Assembly: GCF_021646545.1 (NCBI RefSeq)
Contig: NZ_JAKIRP010000023.1
Coordinates: 1-64,000, forward strand
Direction: 5' to 3'
DNA length: 64,000 nt
Origin: Chitinophaga filiformis
GTDB lineage: Bacteria; Bacteroidota; Bacteroidia; Chitinophagales; Chitinophagaceae
The notes beneath the pieces were generated by a model, which had not been told where the DNA came from, made no database searches, and worked only from the letters and a program-made list of their open reading frames with translations. The translations under genes were made by a program, and so were the position numbers. Positions 28,126 through 36,356 of the stretch are shown piece by piece. The stretch's first letter is position 1. Each line of letters opens with the position of its first letter.

Positions 28126-28170
28126 ACTTATCATATACCGATCGGATGGTATACTTGTCAGGTGGATATC

Positions 28171-28305
28171 CTATTTAAAAACATAGTAACCCAAAGCCAG
28201 CCACAGAAGGCCTTTCAGGAGGAAGAAGATAAAACCCCAGAAGCCGATACGCTTGATCCATTTAACAAAGTTCTTCCTGGGAGCGGGTTTAGACTGTTGT
28301 TCCAT
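28171..28305 (-). CDS. Small conserved-looking membrane protein, 44 aa
   Basis: From ATG 28305 the frame encodes 44 residues: a basic N-terminus (PAPRKNFVKWIKR) and a single membrane helix rich in aromatic residues (FWGFIFFLLKGLLWLALGYY). This KRIGFWGF...LLKGLLWL pattern resembles short single-span proteins seen in Bacteroidota genomes, without known function. A longer frame from 28389 exists but its extra part is not protein-like. It is divergent from the scramblase-like gene. Confidence 0.65.
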   Translation of the reverse strand: MEQQSKPAPRKNFVKWIKRIGFWGFIFFLLKGLLWLALGYYVFK

Positions 28306-28412
28306 ATACGTTAACATGAATGGCAATACCCTGCAAGTTACGGGATTGCAGCTATTGTATAAAATAAGTAAGGAAAAATAACAAAACATCCTGATATTCA
28401 GGAATTGTTGTA

Positions 28413-28420
28413 TATATTTG
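28413..28420 (+). promoter_or_regulatory. Probable -7 element of the scramblase-like gene
   Basis: TATATTTG matches TAnnTTTG and lies 32 bp before the ATG at 28453. No good -33 box is seen. Confidence 0.4.
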
Positions 28421-28452
28421 TGCCCATTCTATAACCAACTTGATAAAACCTC

Positions 28453-29055
28453 ATGGGACAAACGAAATTACCCGAATTCTTTCACTGTGATGATTATTTT
28501 ATAGACGAGAAAGTAGGCCTGTTGAAATTTGCGAATGCTTATAAAGTATTTAACCAGGACGGTCAGCAGATCGGAAACATCCGTCAGGTCGTACCGCTGT
28601 GGCACAAGTTCCTGCGTCTTTTACTCGATAAAAGAATGTTCCCGTTTACACTGAACATTGCGGATGCAAATGAGCAGGTGGTGGCTTCTATTCACCGCGG
28701 CTGGACGTTCTGGATGTCGAAGATCGAGATCCGTGATATGAACGGTGTTGTAGTGGGTGGTATCAAACAGAAGTTTAAGTTTATGAAACCGCTGTTTCAC
28801 ATCCTGGATGCCAATGGTGCTGTACTGGCTGAGATCAAGGGCGACTGGAAAGCATGGAATTTCCAGATCGTTGATTCCGCTGACAGGGAATTGGGCGCTA
28901 TCAGTAAGAAATGGGCCGGCGCTTTCAAGGAAGTGTTCACTACTGCGGATAAATACCGTGTTACCATAGCAAAGGAGTGTCCTGAAGATGTCAATAAGAT
29001 GGCCATTGTAGCGGGCGCTATCACTATTGATATGGTGCTGAAGGAATCTAAGTAA
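28453..29055 (+). CDS. LURP-one-related/phospholipid-scramblase-like protein
   Basis: 200 residues with no signal peptide. The pattern of short beta strands (VFNQDGQQIGNIRQ, LNIADANEQVVASIHRG, IEIRDMNGVVVGGIKQK, FHILDANGAVLAEIKGDW, FQIVDSADRELGAISKKW) and a C-terminal helix (MAIVAGAITIDMVL) is that of the tubby-like LURP-one/scramblase fold (PF03803/PF04525). The biochemical role of bacterial members is not established. It stands alone, with a terminator close after the stop codon. Confidence 0.8.
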   Translation: MGQTKLPEFFHCDDYFIDEKVGLLKFANAYKVFNQDGQQIGNIRQVVPLWHKFLRLLLDKRMFPFTLNIADANEQVVASIHRGWTFWMSKIEIRDMNGVVVGGIKQKFKFMKPLFHILDANGAVLAEIKGDWKAWNFQIVDSADRELGAISKKWAGAFKEVFTTADKYRVTIAKECPEDVNKMAIVAGAITIDMVLKESK

Positions 29056-29069
29056 CAAAAGATATGAAG

Positions 29070-29104
29070 AAAGGGATGGTACATTACGGTGTATCATCCC
29101 TTTT
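29070..29104 (+). terminator. Terminator of the scramblase-like gene
   Basis: AAAGGGATGGTACA pairs with TGTATCATCCCTTT with one mismatch around a 6-nt loop and continues TTTTCT, 14 bp after the stop codon. Confidence 0.75.
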
Positions 29105-29203
29105 CTATTATATCGGGCTCTCCGGGTCGATTCCACGCATTTCCATGGCCTGATATTTGACGAGGTTGCTTTTTAACATGATCCGTATTTTAAATCATGT
29201 CTT

Positions 29204-29800
29204 ATGAATATAACCAGGCAGGAGCCATTGTTTTGTATCGGAATCGGGTGTTCGGCCGGAGGACTGACACCGGCATGTGAGTTTTTTCAACAGGTCGTGG
29301 AAAAAACAGGCGCTGCCTTTGTCGTAATTCCCCACCTCGGCAGAGAACATAAGAGCAGATTCAGCGCTATTTTAAAAAAGTTTACCAATATGCCGGTACA
29401 CCGGGTGGAAGATGATATAAAGCTGGAGACGGACCACATATATGTACTTGCTGAAGACAGGATGATGATCGTGGAGGACGGTTATCTCAAAGTTCGGAGG
29501 CGTTATTCCCGGGAGATCATTAACAAGTCGATCGACATCTTTTTTAAATCCATGGCGAAAGCCTACAGGGAAAATGGTATTGGCGTTATACTGTCAGGTA
29601 TGGGCAACGATGGCATTGAAGGTATTAAGGTGATTGAAGATTATCACGGACTGGTCATTGTGCAGGACCCGGACACGACCGATTTTAACATCCTGCCGCA
29701 GGCAGCCATTACTAAAGACGATCCGCATGCGATCCTGCCACCGGCAGACATCGCGCGTTTCCTGTTAAGGCACCTGAAAATGGATACCAGTGTGAATTGA
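29204..29800 (+). CDS. Stand-alone CheB methylesterase-domain protein
   Basis: 198 residues that make up only the CheB catalytic domain, without a receiver. The nucleophile Ser is in IGCSAGG (GASTGG in classical CheB), His is in VIPHLGREHKS and Asp is in LSGMGNDGIEG. A CheR-PAS-histidine kinase gene starts 78 bp downstream on the same strand. In many Bacteroidota and proteobacteria CheB and CheR precede PAS and kinase domains in one chain, so the two genes look like a split version of that protein. No methyl-accepting receptor or motility gene is nearby, so a role outside chemotaxis is likely (inference). Confidence 0.9.
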   Translation: MNITRQEPLFCIGIGCSAGGLTPACEFFQQVVEKTGAAFVVIPHLGREHKSRFSAILKKFTNMPVHRVEDDIKLETDHIYVLAEDRMMIVEDGYLKVRRRYSREIINKSIDIFFKSMAKAYRENGIGVILSGMGNDGIEGIKVIEDYHGLVIVQDPDTTDFNILPQAAITKDDPHAILPPADIARFLLRHLKMDTSVN

Positions 29801-29878
29801 ACGGATTTGTTTTTTACATATCTTTAGCTGTTTTAAAGTATTGGTTGAAAAGACCAGAGATTAAGTAAAGCTGTTTGC

Positions 29879-32800
29879 ATGTCGGATACACATACTGAAG
29901 GGGAGGTGAACAGGAGGCGATCTGGTTCTGCACCCAATGCCGCATTGAAAAGTATTTTAGCGATCCTGTCAGAATCTTCGGGTGTGGACTTCCTCCAATA
30001 CAAGCTTTCCACGATCACCCGGAGGCTGCAACGGAGAATGTCGCTTGTGAATGTTCAGAGCTTTGAAGAGTATCTTACGTTTATAAAAGACAATGAAGAT
30101 GAACAAAATATAGTTTATGCGGACCTGCTGATCCACGTCTCTTCCTTTTTTCGCGATGAAAGCAGCTTTGAATACCTGTTGCGGTATGTACTGCCACAGG
30201 TAGTAAAGCAGGCCCGTGAAAAGGAAGAACAGGTGCGTATATGGGTAGCGGGATGCGCTACAGGAGAAGAAGCCTATTCCATCGCTATCTGCCTTTATGA
30301 GTTAATGGGAGATGAGCACTTCTCCAACAAGGTGAAGATCTTTGCAACAGACCTTTCTGAAGCCGTGATTGCTACCGCACGTAAAGCCATTTATTCAAAG
30401 ACACAGGTAGCGGGAATATCAGCAGCACGGCTGGCGCAATTTTTTGCAGAAAGGGAACAAGGTTACGAAATATCGGCCATCATCAGGGATGCATGCGTAT
30501 TTGCCTGCCATAATATGCTGACAGATCCTCCGTTTGCAAATCTGCACCTGATCAGTTGTCGTAACGTGCTTATTTACATGCAACCGGTATTGCAGAAAAA
30601 AATGCTGAGCATATTCAACTATGCGCTGACAGACCGTGGTTTTCTGTGGCTGGGCAAATCCGAAACCAACAGATCTCCCGATCTCTTCGATATGCCATCG
30701 AAGAAAACGAAGATCTACCTGAAAAAGAATGTAGATAAATGGACGCTCAGGAATGCGTTCCCGACTAATAAAAAAATAAAGCATATGACACCAAGCTTTG
30801 ATCAGGAGAGGGATGAGAATATTGATGCTCAGAAAGCGGCCGACAGTATTATACTTTCGATGTATGCACCGTCTGCTGTGCTGCTCAATGAGAAGTTCGA
30901 TATTATTGAGTTCAGAGGTGTTACCATGCAGTTTTTTGAACATGGCCCTGGAAAAGCCAGTCTGAACATTCTCAAACTTGCGCACAGGGATCTCGTACAT
31001 AGTCTGCGGAGTGCGCTCAGCCATGCGCAATCTGCCAAAAGGAATGTACGGAAAGAGGGACTGACCGTCACAACGGGTAATACAACACTCCATGTCTCAT
31101 TCGAAGTGGTACCTATCAGCAACCTGAATGAAAGTTACTACCTGGTGATCTTCAATCAGCAGCAACAGCAGGAGTTGAGCGGGGAGCTCCAGGCAAGGAA
31201 GCCTGATGTGCCGGAAACGACTGACGAAAAGAACCTGCGCATTCTGCAACTGGAGCGTGAAGTGCAACGCTATAAGGAAGAGTTACGTGCGGTTGCGGAA
31301 GCATATGAGGCTACCAACGAAGAATTGCAGTCTGCCAATGAAGAGCTCAAAAGTCTGAATGAGGAACTGGAAGTGTCGCAGGAGGAGCTGCAGGTGATCA
31401 ATGATGAACTCAGCACCCGCAACAATGACCTGGTTGACAGAAATAATCAGCTGAACAATGCCCGGTTGTACGCCGAATCTATCGTGAATACTGTACACGA
31501 ATCCCTGCTGATCCTCGATACAAATATCCGCGTAGTAAGCGCAAATGCTTCTTTCTATCGTACGTTCAAAATGGAAAGGAAAGAGACGGAAGGAAAACTG
31601 CTGTATGAACTGGGCAACAAGCAATGGAACACGTCAGAGCTGCGTTCGCTGATGGAGAACCTGATGACTTCCAGGACACCCTTCGCGAATTATGAACTGA
31701 CATACAAGGCTACCGGCAATGGCCTGAGAACCATTAAGATGAATGGTCAGTTAATTATTTCTCAGGACCTGAAAGAAGAACTGATCCTCATCGCCATAGA
31801 AGACATCACCGAGGTAAGGGAAGCCAGGGAGCGCATTGCGCGCAAACAGGAAATAGTGCGTAACAACGAGGAAAGGCTTCGTCTGGCGCTGGAGGGGACA
31901 AAGACAGGTACCTGGGATTTTAACCCGCTTTCACAAGAGCTGTTACTGTCTGACAGAAGCAGGGAGCTGTTTGGTATCACATCTTCCACACCATTGGAAT
32001 TTGAGAGCTTTATCAAAGCTATTCACCCTGCGGATGCACCGGGTGTACGGGGGCGCATCGCTGCAGCCCTGGCAGGTAAAGACAACGGATATCTCCATTT
32101 TGACTTCCGCATTAACCTTGCCGAAGATAAAGTGGTTTGGATATCCTGCAAGGCGCAGGTCTTCTACGACGAGAATGGCACGGCAGTACGTATCCTGGGC
32201 GTGGTGACGGACATTACAGAAAGCAAACAGTTTGAGAAGCACCTGCAGGAAGTGAACAATAAACTAAACTTCGCCCTGCAGACCGGACGGCTGGGTTCCT
32301 GGGAACTGGAGCTGTCTTCCGGTATGATGCATTGTAATGAACAGTTCAGAAGCAATTTCGGGTTGTCTTCACAAACACAGCTGACCTATGAGAAATTGTT
32401 ATCGCTGATATTACCGGAAGATGCGCAGCGTGCAGACGAATCGTTTCAATATGCATTGAATAACCGGGTATTGTATGTGGAGGAATACCGTATTAAATGG
32501 CCGGACAATTCCATTCACTGGATAGCGGCTACCGGACAGGGTGTCTACGATGAAGAAGGTACGCCGAAAAGAGTGATAGGTGTAGCGCTCGATATTACCG
32601 AGAGAAAACAGGCCCAGCTGAATCTGCAGCAAAGTGAGGCCTACTTCCGTATGATTGCCGATACGGCGCCAGCAATGATCTGGATTGCAGAAAAAGACGG
32701 CTCCTTCTCTTTCTTTAACAAGGCCTGGCAGAAATATACAGGGCGTTCGCTCTACCAGAATACGGATAGCGGGTGGTATGATATTATGCACCCGGAGGAT

Positions 32801-33787
32801 ATCGATAAATGGAAGATCAGTTTCAGCCGCTCCTCCCGCGACAGGAAGAATTTCTATGCAGAGTTCCGCCTCAAAAGGCATGACGGTACTTACCACTGGC
32901 TGGCCTGTTCAGGTATACCACGCTTCAATTCACAGGATGAATTTGTGGGCTTTATTGGTGCCTGTACAGATATTGACGATCAGAAGATGGTGGAAGATGC
33001 ATTGGAGCGGAAGGTGCGGGAAAGGACCATTGCCCTCGAAGATGCCAATGCCAATCTCTCGAAGCGGAACCATGAACTGGAGCAGTTCGTTTTCATCACT
33101 TCCCATGATCTGCAGGAACCATTACGTAAGATCCGCCTGTTTGCCGACATGCTGGAAAGCGTGAAGCCCGGCACCACTAAGATTGATACGGCGCTCTACC
33201 TGCGCAAGGTAAAGCAATCGGCTATACGCATGTCTGACCTGATCCGTGACCTGATCGCATATTCCCGGCTGGAACTGGGTGAGAATGCATTTCTGCCGGT
33301 GGATCTCAACCAGATCGTGACGAACGTCATAGAAGATTTCGAGCTGCTGATCAAAGACAAGAACGCAGTAATAGAAGTGAACGAACTGCCGGTGATAGAT
33401 GCAGTGCCGTTACAGATGAACCAATTGTTCTATAACCTGATCGGTAATGCCCTGAAATTTTCCGGCACAGATGGCGACAGCCGGGTTACCATCACCGCCA
33501 ATAAGATCTCGGATGCGGAATTAAAGGACCTGCCTTCGCTGTCCGAGGGTCCTACCTATTACCGGATCGTCGTGGCCGATAACGGCATTGGGTTCAACCA
33601 GGTCTATGCGGATAAACTGTTTGTCATATTCCAGCGTCTGAACCAGAAAGAGAAATTTGAAGGAACAGGTATTGGTCTGGCGCTTTGCCGGAAGATCATG
33701 GATATCCATAACGGGGATATTCAGGCGTTTGGGGTGGAGCACCAGGGAGCTTCTTTCCATGTTATTATTCCTGAAACACAACAGTAA
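29879..33787 (+). CDS. CheR methyltransferase-multi-PAS-histidine kinase
   Basis: 1302 residues. CheR N-terminal and SAM-binding domains fill ~25-270 (LSTITRRLQRRM, VAGCATGEEAYSIAI, FATDLSEAVI, ISCRNVLIYM). A PAS-like domain lies at ~320-430 and a long coiled coil at ~440-525 (NEELQSANEELKSLNEELE). Four further PAS domains follow at about 530-645, 660-785, 790-910 and 915-1040. The kinase has phospho-acceptor His in TSHDLQEPLRKI, N-box NLIGNALKFSG and G-boxes VADNGIGF and GTGIGLALC. No receiver domain is fused and no regulator gene is adjacent. It is likely soluble, as there is no membrane helix. It pairs with the CheB gene upstream. Confidence 0.93.
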   Translation: MSDTHTEGEVNRRRSGSAPNAALKSILAILSESSGVDFLQYKLSTITRRLQRRMSLVNVQSFEEYLTFIKDNEDEQNIVYADLLIHVSSFFRDESSFEYLLRYVLPQVVKQAREKEEQVRIWVAGCATGEEAYSIAICLYELMGDEHFSNKVKIFATDLSEAVIATARKAIYSKTQVAGISAARLAQFFAEREQGYEISAIIRDACVFACHNMLTDPPFANLHLISCRNVLIYMQPVLQKKMLSIFNYALTDRGFLWLGKSETNRSPDLFDMPSKKTKIYLKKNVDKWTLRNAFPTNKKIKHMTPSFDQERDENIDAQKAADSIILSMYAPSAVLLNEKFDIIEFRGVTMQFFEHGPGKASLNILKLAHRDLVHSLRSALSHAQSAKRNVRKEGLTVTTGNTTLHVSFEVVPISNLNESYYLVIFNQQQQQELSGELQARKPDVPETTDEKNLRILQLEREVQRYKEELRAVAEAYEATNEELQSANEELKSLNEELEVSQEELQVINDELSTRNNDLVDRNNQLNNARLYAESIVNTVHESLLILDTNIRVVSANASFYRTFKMERKETEGKLLYELGNKQWNTSELRSLMENLMTSRTPFANYELTYKATGNGLRTIKMNGQLIISQDLKEELILIAIEDITEVREARERIARKQEIVRNNEERLRLALEGTKTGTWDFNPLSQELLLSDRSRELFGITSSTPLEFESFIKAIHPADAPGVRGRIAAALAGKDNGYLHFDFRINLAEDKVVWISCKAQVFYDENGTAVRILGVVTDITESKQFEKHLQEVNNKLNFALQTGRLGSWELELSSGMMHCNEQFRSNFGLSSQTQLTYEKLLSLILPEDAQRADESFQYALNNRVLYVEEYRIKWPDNSIHWIAATGQGVYDEEGTPKRVIGVALDITERKQAQLNLQQSEAYFRMIADTAPAMIWIAEKDGSFSFFNKAWQKYTGRSLYQNTDSGWYDIMHPEDIDKWKISFSRSSRDRKNFYAEFRLKRHDGTYHWLACSGIPRFNSQDEFVGFIGACTDIDDQKMVEDALERKVRERTIALEDANANLSKRNHELEQFVFITSHDLQEPLRKIRLFADMLESVKPGTTKIDTALYLRKVKQSAIRMSDLIRDLIAYSRLELGENAFLPVDLNQIVTNVIEDFELLIKDKNAVIEVNELPVIDAVPLQMNQLFYNLIGNALKFSGTDGDSRVTITANKISDAELKDLPSLSEGPTYYRIVVADNGIGFNQVYADKLFVIFQRLNQKEKFEGTGIGLALCRKIMDIHNGDIQAFGVEHQGASFHVIIPETQQ

Positions 33788-33828
33788 GACACAATAAAAT
33801 AACTTTTCCAGCGTAATATACCCACAGA

Positions 33829-33851
33829 AATGGCTCCCCCGGGGGGCCATT
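33829..33851 (+). terminator. Hairpin after the CheR-kinase gene
   Basis: AATGGCTCCCCC directly abuts GGGGGGCCATT, a near-perfect 11-bp stem with one bulge and a very tight turn, 42 bp after the stop codon. No T-tract follows, so termination is plausible but not certain. Confidence 0.45.
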
Positions 33852-34014
33852 ACTATTTCCAGCATTATGCAAACAGCCCGCGTTTAACATATTGGGAATC
33901 AGAGTTTATTATTATTGTAATTTTTAATATAAATTTGCGTAATTTTTCGACCTAATTAGTATTTTAGACACTGGTTGGGCTGCTTGTAAAAGACGCCGAC
34001 CTACCATATTTGTT

Positions 34015-34476
34015 ATGAGGCCTATCCTATGTCTTTTTTTCATTATTGTGCAGCTCATCGCCCGGGGACAGACGGCGCCTGCACCTCCGTCTACAGCACC
34101 GCCTCCGGCGGGCACAGTAGCTCCGGCAGGTCCGGTGAAAAAAGGCAATTTTGAAACAGAATTTAAAATGAAATCGGGAAGTTACCTGGGCTTCGGACAG
34201 GTGAATCTCGGTATGGGGGAAATAGGGTTTAAGGTGGTTGTGTTCTGCCAGAATAAGGATAAGAAGAACGGCCGTCTTGAATTTCGCATTGACCGTCCTA
34301 AAGGAAAGAAAAGCAGGCGTATCGGTACGCTGAAGATCCCTTTTACGGGAGATACGACCTATGCATTAAAGTTAACCGGTAATCCCAAATACTCCTATGG
34401 GATACACGATCTTTATCTTGTAGCGAAAGGTAATCCCTTCAGTATTACTTCCATCACTTTTGTGCAGGATTATTGA
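34015..34476 (+). CDS. Small secreted protein with a CBM6-like beta-sandwich domain
   Basis: 153 residues. A signal peptide ends near IARGQ; then a Pro/Ala linker (residues ~20-42) and a compact domain of ~105 residues. Its strands LEFRIDRPKGK, GTLKIPFTGDTTYALKLTG and YGIHDLYLVAKGN with the final SITFVQDY resemble family 6 carbohydrate-binding modules, in which GxHDLYLVFKG precedes the last strand. No catalytic domain or sorting signal is present. It may be a free binding module or an adaptor on the surface. The assignment rests on motif similarity only. Confidence 0.6.
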   Translation: MRPILCLFFIIVQLIARGQTAPAPPSTAPPPAGTVAPAGPVKKGNFETEFKMKSGSYLGFGQVNLGMGEIGFKVVVFCQNKDKKNGRLEFRIDRPKGKKSRRIGTLKIPFTGDTTYALKLTGNPKYSYGIHDLYLVAKGNPFSITSITFVQDY

Positions 34477-34556
34477 CGAGCGTCCTCTGACTTGATAACA
34501 TTTTCATTATTCATGTGAAGTAGCTGGTTCAGTGTCTGCCCTCGGTGCACTCAATG

Positions 34557-34746
34557 CTGTTTTTATTATTCACGCTAAGTACCCCGGTTTCAGTATGGGA
34601 TGCCGGTCGGCGCCTCTCTGGAATGCTATTGGGCGCTGTCGGGCGAATAGGATTTGGGATGTAGATTGAACTGCACTTGTCGTGTCGCCGGAGAGCCGAA
34701 GGCCCGACATTCCCATCTGAAACCGTTGCTACTTCCGCTCTCCCTA
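34557..34746. mobile_element. MITE-like element, copy 1
   Basis: It shares a 190-bp nearly identical sequence with copy 2 at an offset of 245-246 bp. Inside, inverted termini run from AAGTA...GGTTTCAGTATGGGATG at 34577 to CATTCCCATCTGAAACCG..GCTACTT, ending 34734 (158 bp). No ORF for a transposase. Confidence 0.65.
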
Positions 34747-34802
34747 CTATGGCATATGGGGAGCTGCTTGTTAGGACGATTGCGACGGAGGTTTTCTTAA
34801 TA

Positions 34803-34991
34803 CTGTTTTTATTATTCACGCTAAGTAGCCGGCTTCAGTATGGGATGCCGGTCGGCGCCTCTCTGGAATGCTATTGGGCGCTGTCAAGCGAATAGGATTT
34901 GGGATTTAGATTGAACTGCACTTGTCGTGTCGCCGGAGAGCCGAAGGCCCGACATTCCCATCTGAAACCGCTGCTACTTCCGCTCTCCCTA
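34803..34991. mobile_element. MITE-like element, copy 2
   Basis: Same sequence as copy 1 with a handful of substitutions and one indel. Inverted termini are AAGTAGC...GCTTCAGTATGGG from 34823 and CCCATCTGAAACC..GCTACTT to 34979 (157 bp). Confidence 0.65.
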
Positions 34992-35136
34992 TGACTAGTT
35001 ATGGCGCCATACTTGTCGGGAGGTAATTGCCTATTGCTCATACAGTGTAAGGATATAAGGATAATCTTAACAATGAGGACAGACGTTTCTCAACGTCCTG
35101 CAGTTCCTTACTATAAGCGGATGCCAATGAGTATAA

Positions 35137-35287
35137 CGGTTTCAGGTGGGAATCACTGGCCTTAGTTATTTGAAGTGCTCACGCGTCGCACCAGGGGTTT
35201 AATAGTCCCCCAACGCCAACCCGCCTTCCCAAAGCTGACAGTAAGGAACTTCAAAGAACTACAGCCAGTGATCCCAGCCTGAAACCG
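35137..35287. mobile_element. Related MITE-like inverted-repeat element
   Basis: About 39-bp imperfect arms: CGGTTTCAGGTGGGAATCAC at 35137 onward, and its counterpart ending GTGATCCCAGCCTGAAACCG at 35287. The outer GGTTTCAG and GGGAAT match the termini of the two upstream copies, but the interior differs. Confidence 0.6.
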
Positions 35288-35407
35288 AGGTATCGCCAAT
35301 CTCGAAGACAGGCATTACGGATACAAGCAATAACAAGGAACTCAATTGGGATACACGCAATTGTCGTTGGAATTCAACGTGAATGCAGACAACTCCCTGC
35401 AATAGGA

Positions 35408-35929
35408 TCACTGGGGTAATCCCTGTAATGCGTAAGCCGATACAGACAATTGCGGCTGTATTTTCAGCATGAATGTCTGCACTTCCTGTTGGTCAGGATT
35501 GCTTAGCAGCTCACCTGTTGTCAGAAGCATATAGTCGCCCAGGACACCAAGCAGTGTAAGCGTCGCTGTTGTATACACGATCGCGACTTTGTGAGCAGCC
35601 TTGTTGGTGATATCGGAGGCAACGATCTCGAACCGGTGGCTTTCAAAAGGAACAGGATTTCCCAGGTTATCCGTCAGCCCCGGGATCTGTTGCTGCAGTT
35701 CCTTCACAAATAATCCTATCGAGAAACCCACTTTATAATTGAGCGACCCCGCTTTGGGGTTGGCGCCCCGCACCTGTTCCCAGGTACTGAACTGGTGATC
35801 CCGGTTGTAGGCCTGTACCTGCATGAGGAATTCGTTATAGCTCTCGTGAAACACATCCTTTTCGAAGGAGGTCCTTGCATGCATATCGATGATCTGTCGG
35901 AAAGAAAGTTTTATCAGCGCTTTTTCCAT
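35408..35929 (-). CDS. Hypothetical protein, 173 aa
   Basis: A full-length frame without signal peptide. Residues 1-100 are polar and mixed helical (FRQIIDMHARTSFEKDVFHESYNEF); residues ~112-140 form a hydrophobic stretch (KVAIVYTTATLTLLGVLGDYMLL) that may be a membrane helix or a buried helix. No known family was recognised. Codon use looks like that of its neighbours. It stands alone between a repeat island and the second SusC gene and is transcribed away from the latter. Confidence 0.65.
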   Translation of the reverse strand: MEKALIKLSFRQIIDMHARTSFEKDVFHESYNEFLMQVQAYNRDHQFSTWEQVRGANPKAGSLNYKVGFSIGLFVKELQQQIPGLTDNLGNPVPFESHRFEIVASDITNKAAHKVAIVYTTATLTLLGVLGDYMLLTTGELLSNPDQQEVQTFMLKIQPQLSVSAYALQGLPQ

Positions 35930-36356
35930 TGTTCAGCATTTATGTCTAAGGTAGTGTTTTCACGGCAGCCGGCCATGGTGGCCGCCGTACTTAGCGGTAA
36001 ACAGGCGGTTTTTGTAGGTTAACCGTAACTTGATAAGCATTTTTTCACTCCGATATTATCGCAGTATGTTAAAAGAAATATAAATCTTGATTATTTTTTC
36101 TATTTTAGGTGTGAAATTGACACGTTGCGAAAAGTATCGTTATGAAAATCAGGCTGCACACTATGTAAATTGAAAACCTATGTAGTTGTACTGTGCTATT
36201 GACCCGCTACCATGTATTCTTTAACTAGCAAAAAACACATTTTAAATGATGATGACGACCAGTAGTGTCTAGGGACGGAGGTGCTATTGCATTGTCCGTC
36301 GTAACCAAAATCAGCGATAGGAGTTCGCCTTTCTTTTAACCACACAATTTAAACGT
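35930..36356. other. Upstream region of the second SusC gene
   Basis: 427 bp without an ORF, AT-rich at 36030-36250. It must hold the promoters of the two divergent genes. No exact TTTG-N19-TAnnTTTG pair was found, and no obvious operator. Confidence 0.5.

Larger units (their letters stand above)
34477..35407. other. Gene-free island of repeats, 931 bp
   Basis: No supported ORF. It holds two ~190-bp direct repeats, a degenerate third end near 34498-34534 (TTATTCATGTGAAGTAGCTG), and a further inverted-repeat element at 35137-35287. The part 35290-35407 has no recognised feature. Confidence 0.7.

Noticed and set aside
34677..34895. 72-codon frame over the MITE-like copies
   Set aside because: It spans the junction of two repeat copies and has no recognisable protein features.
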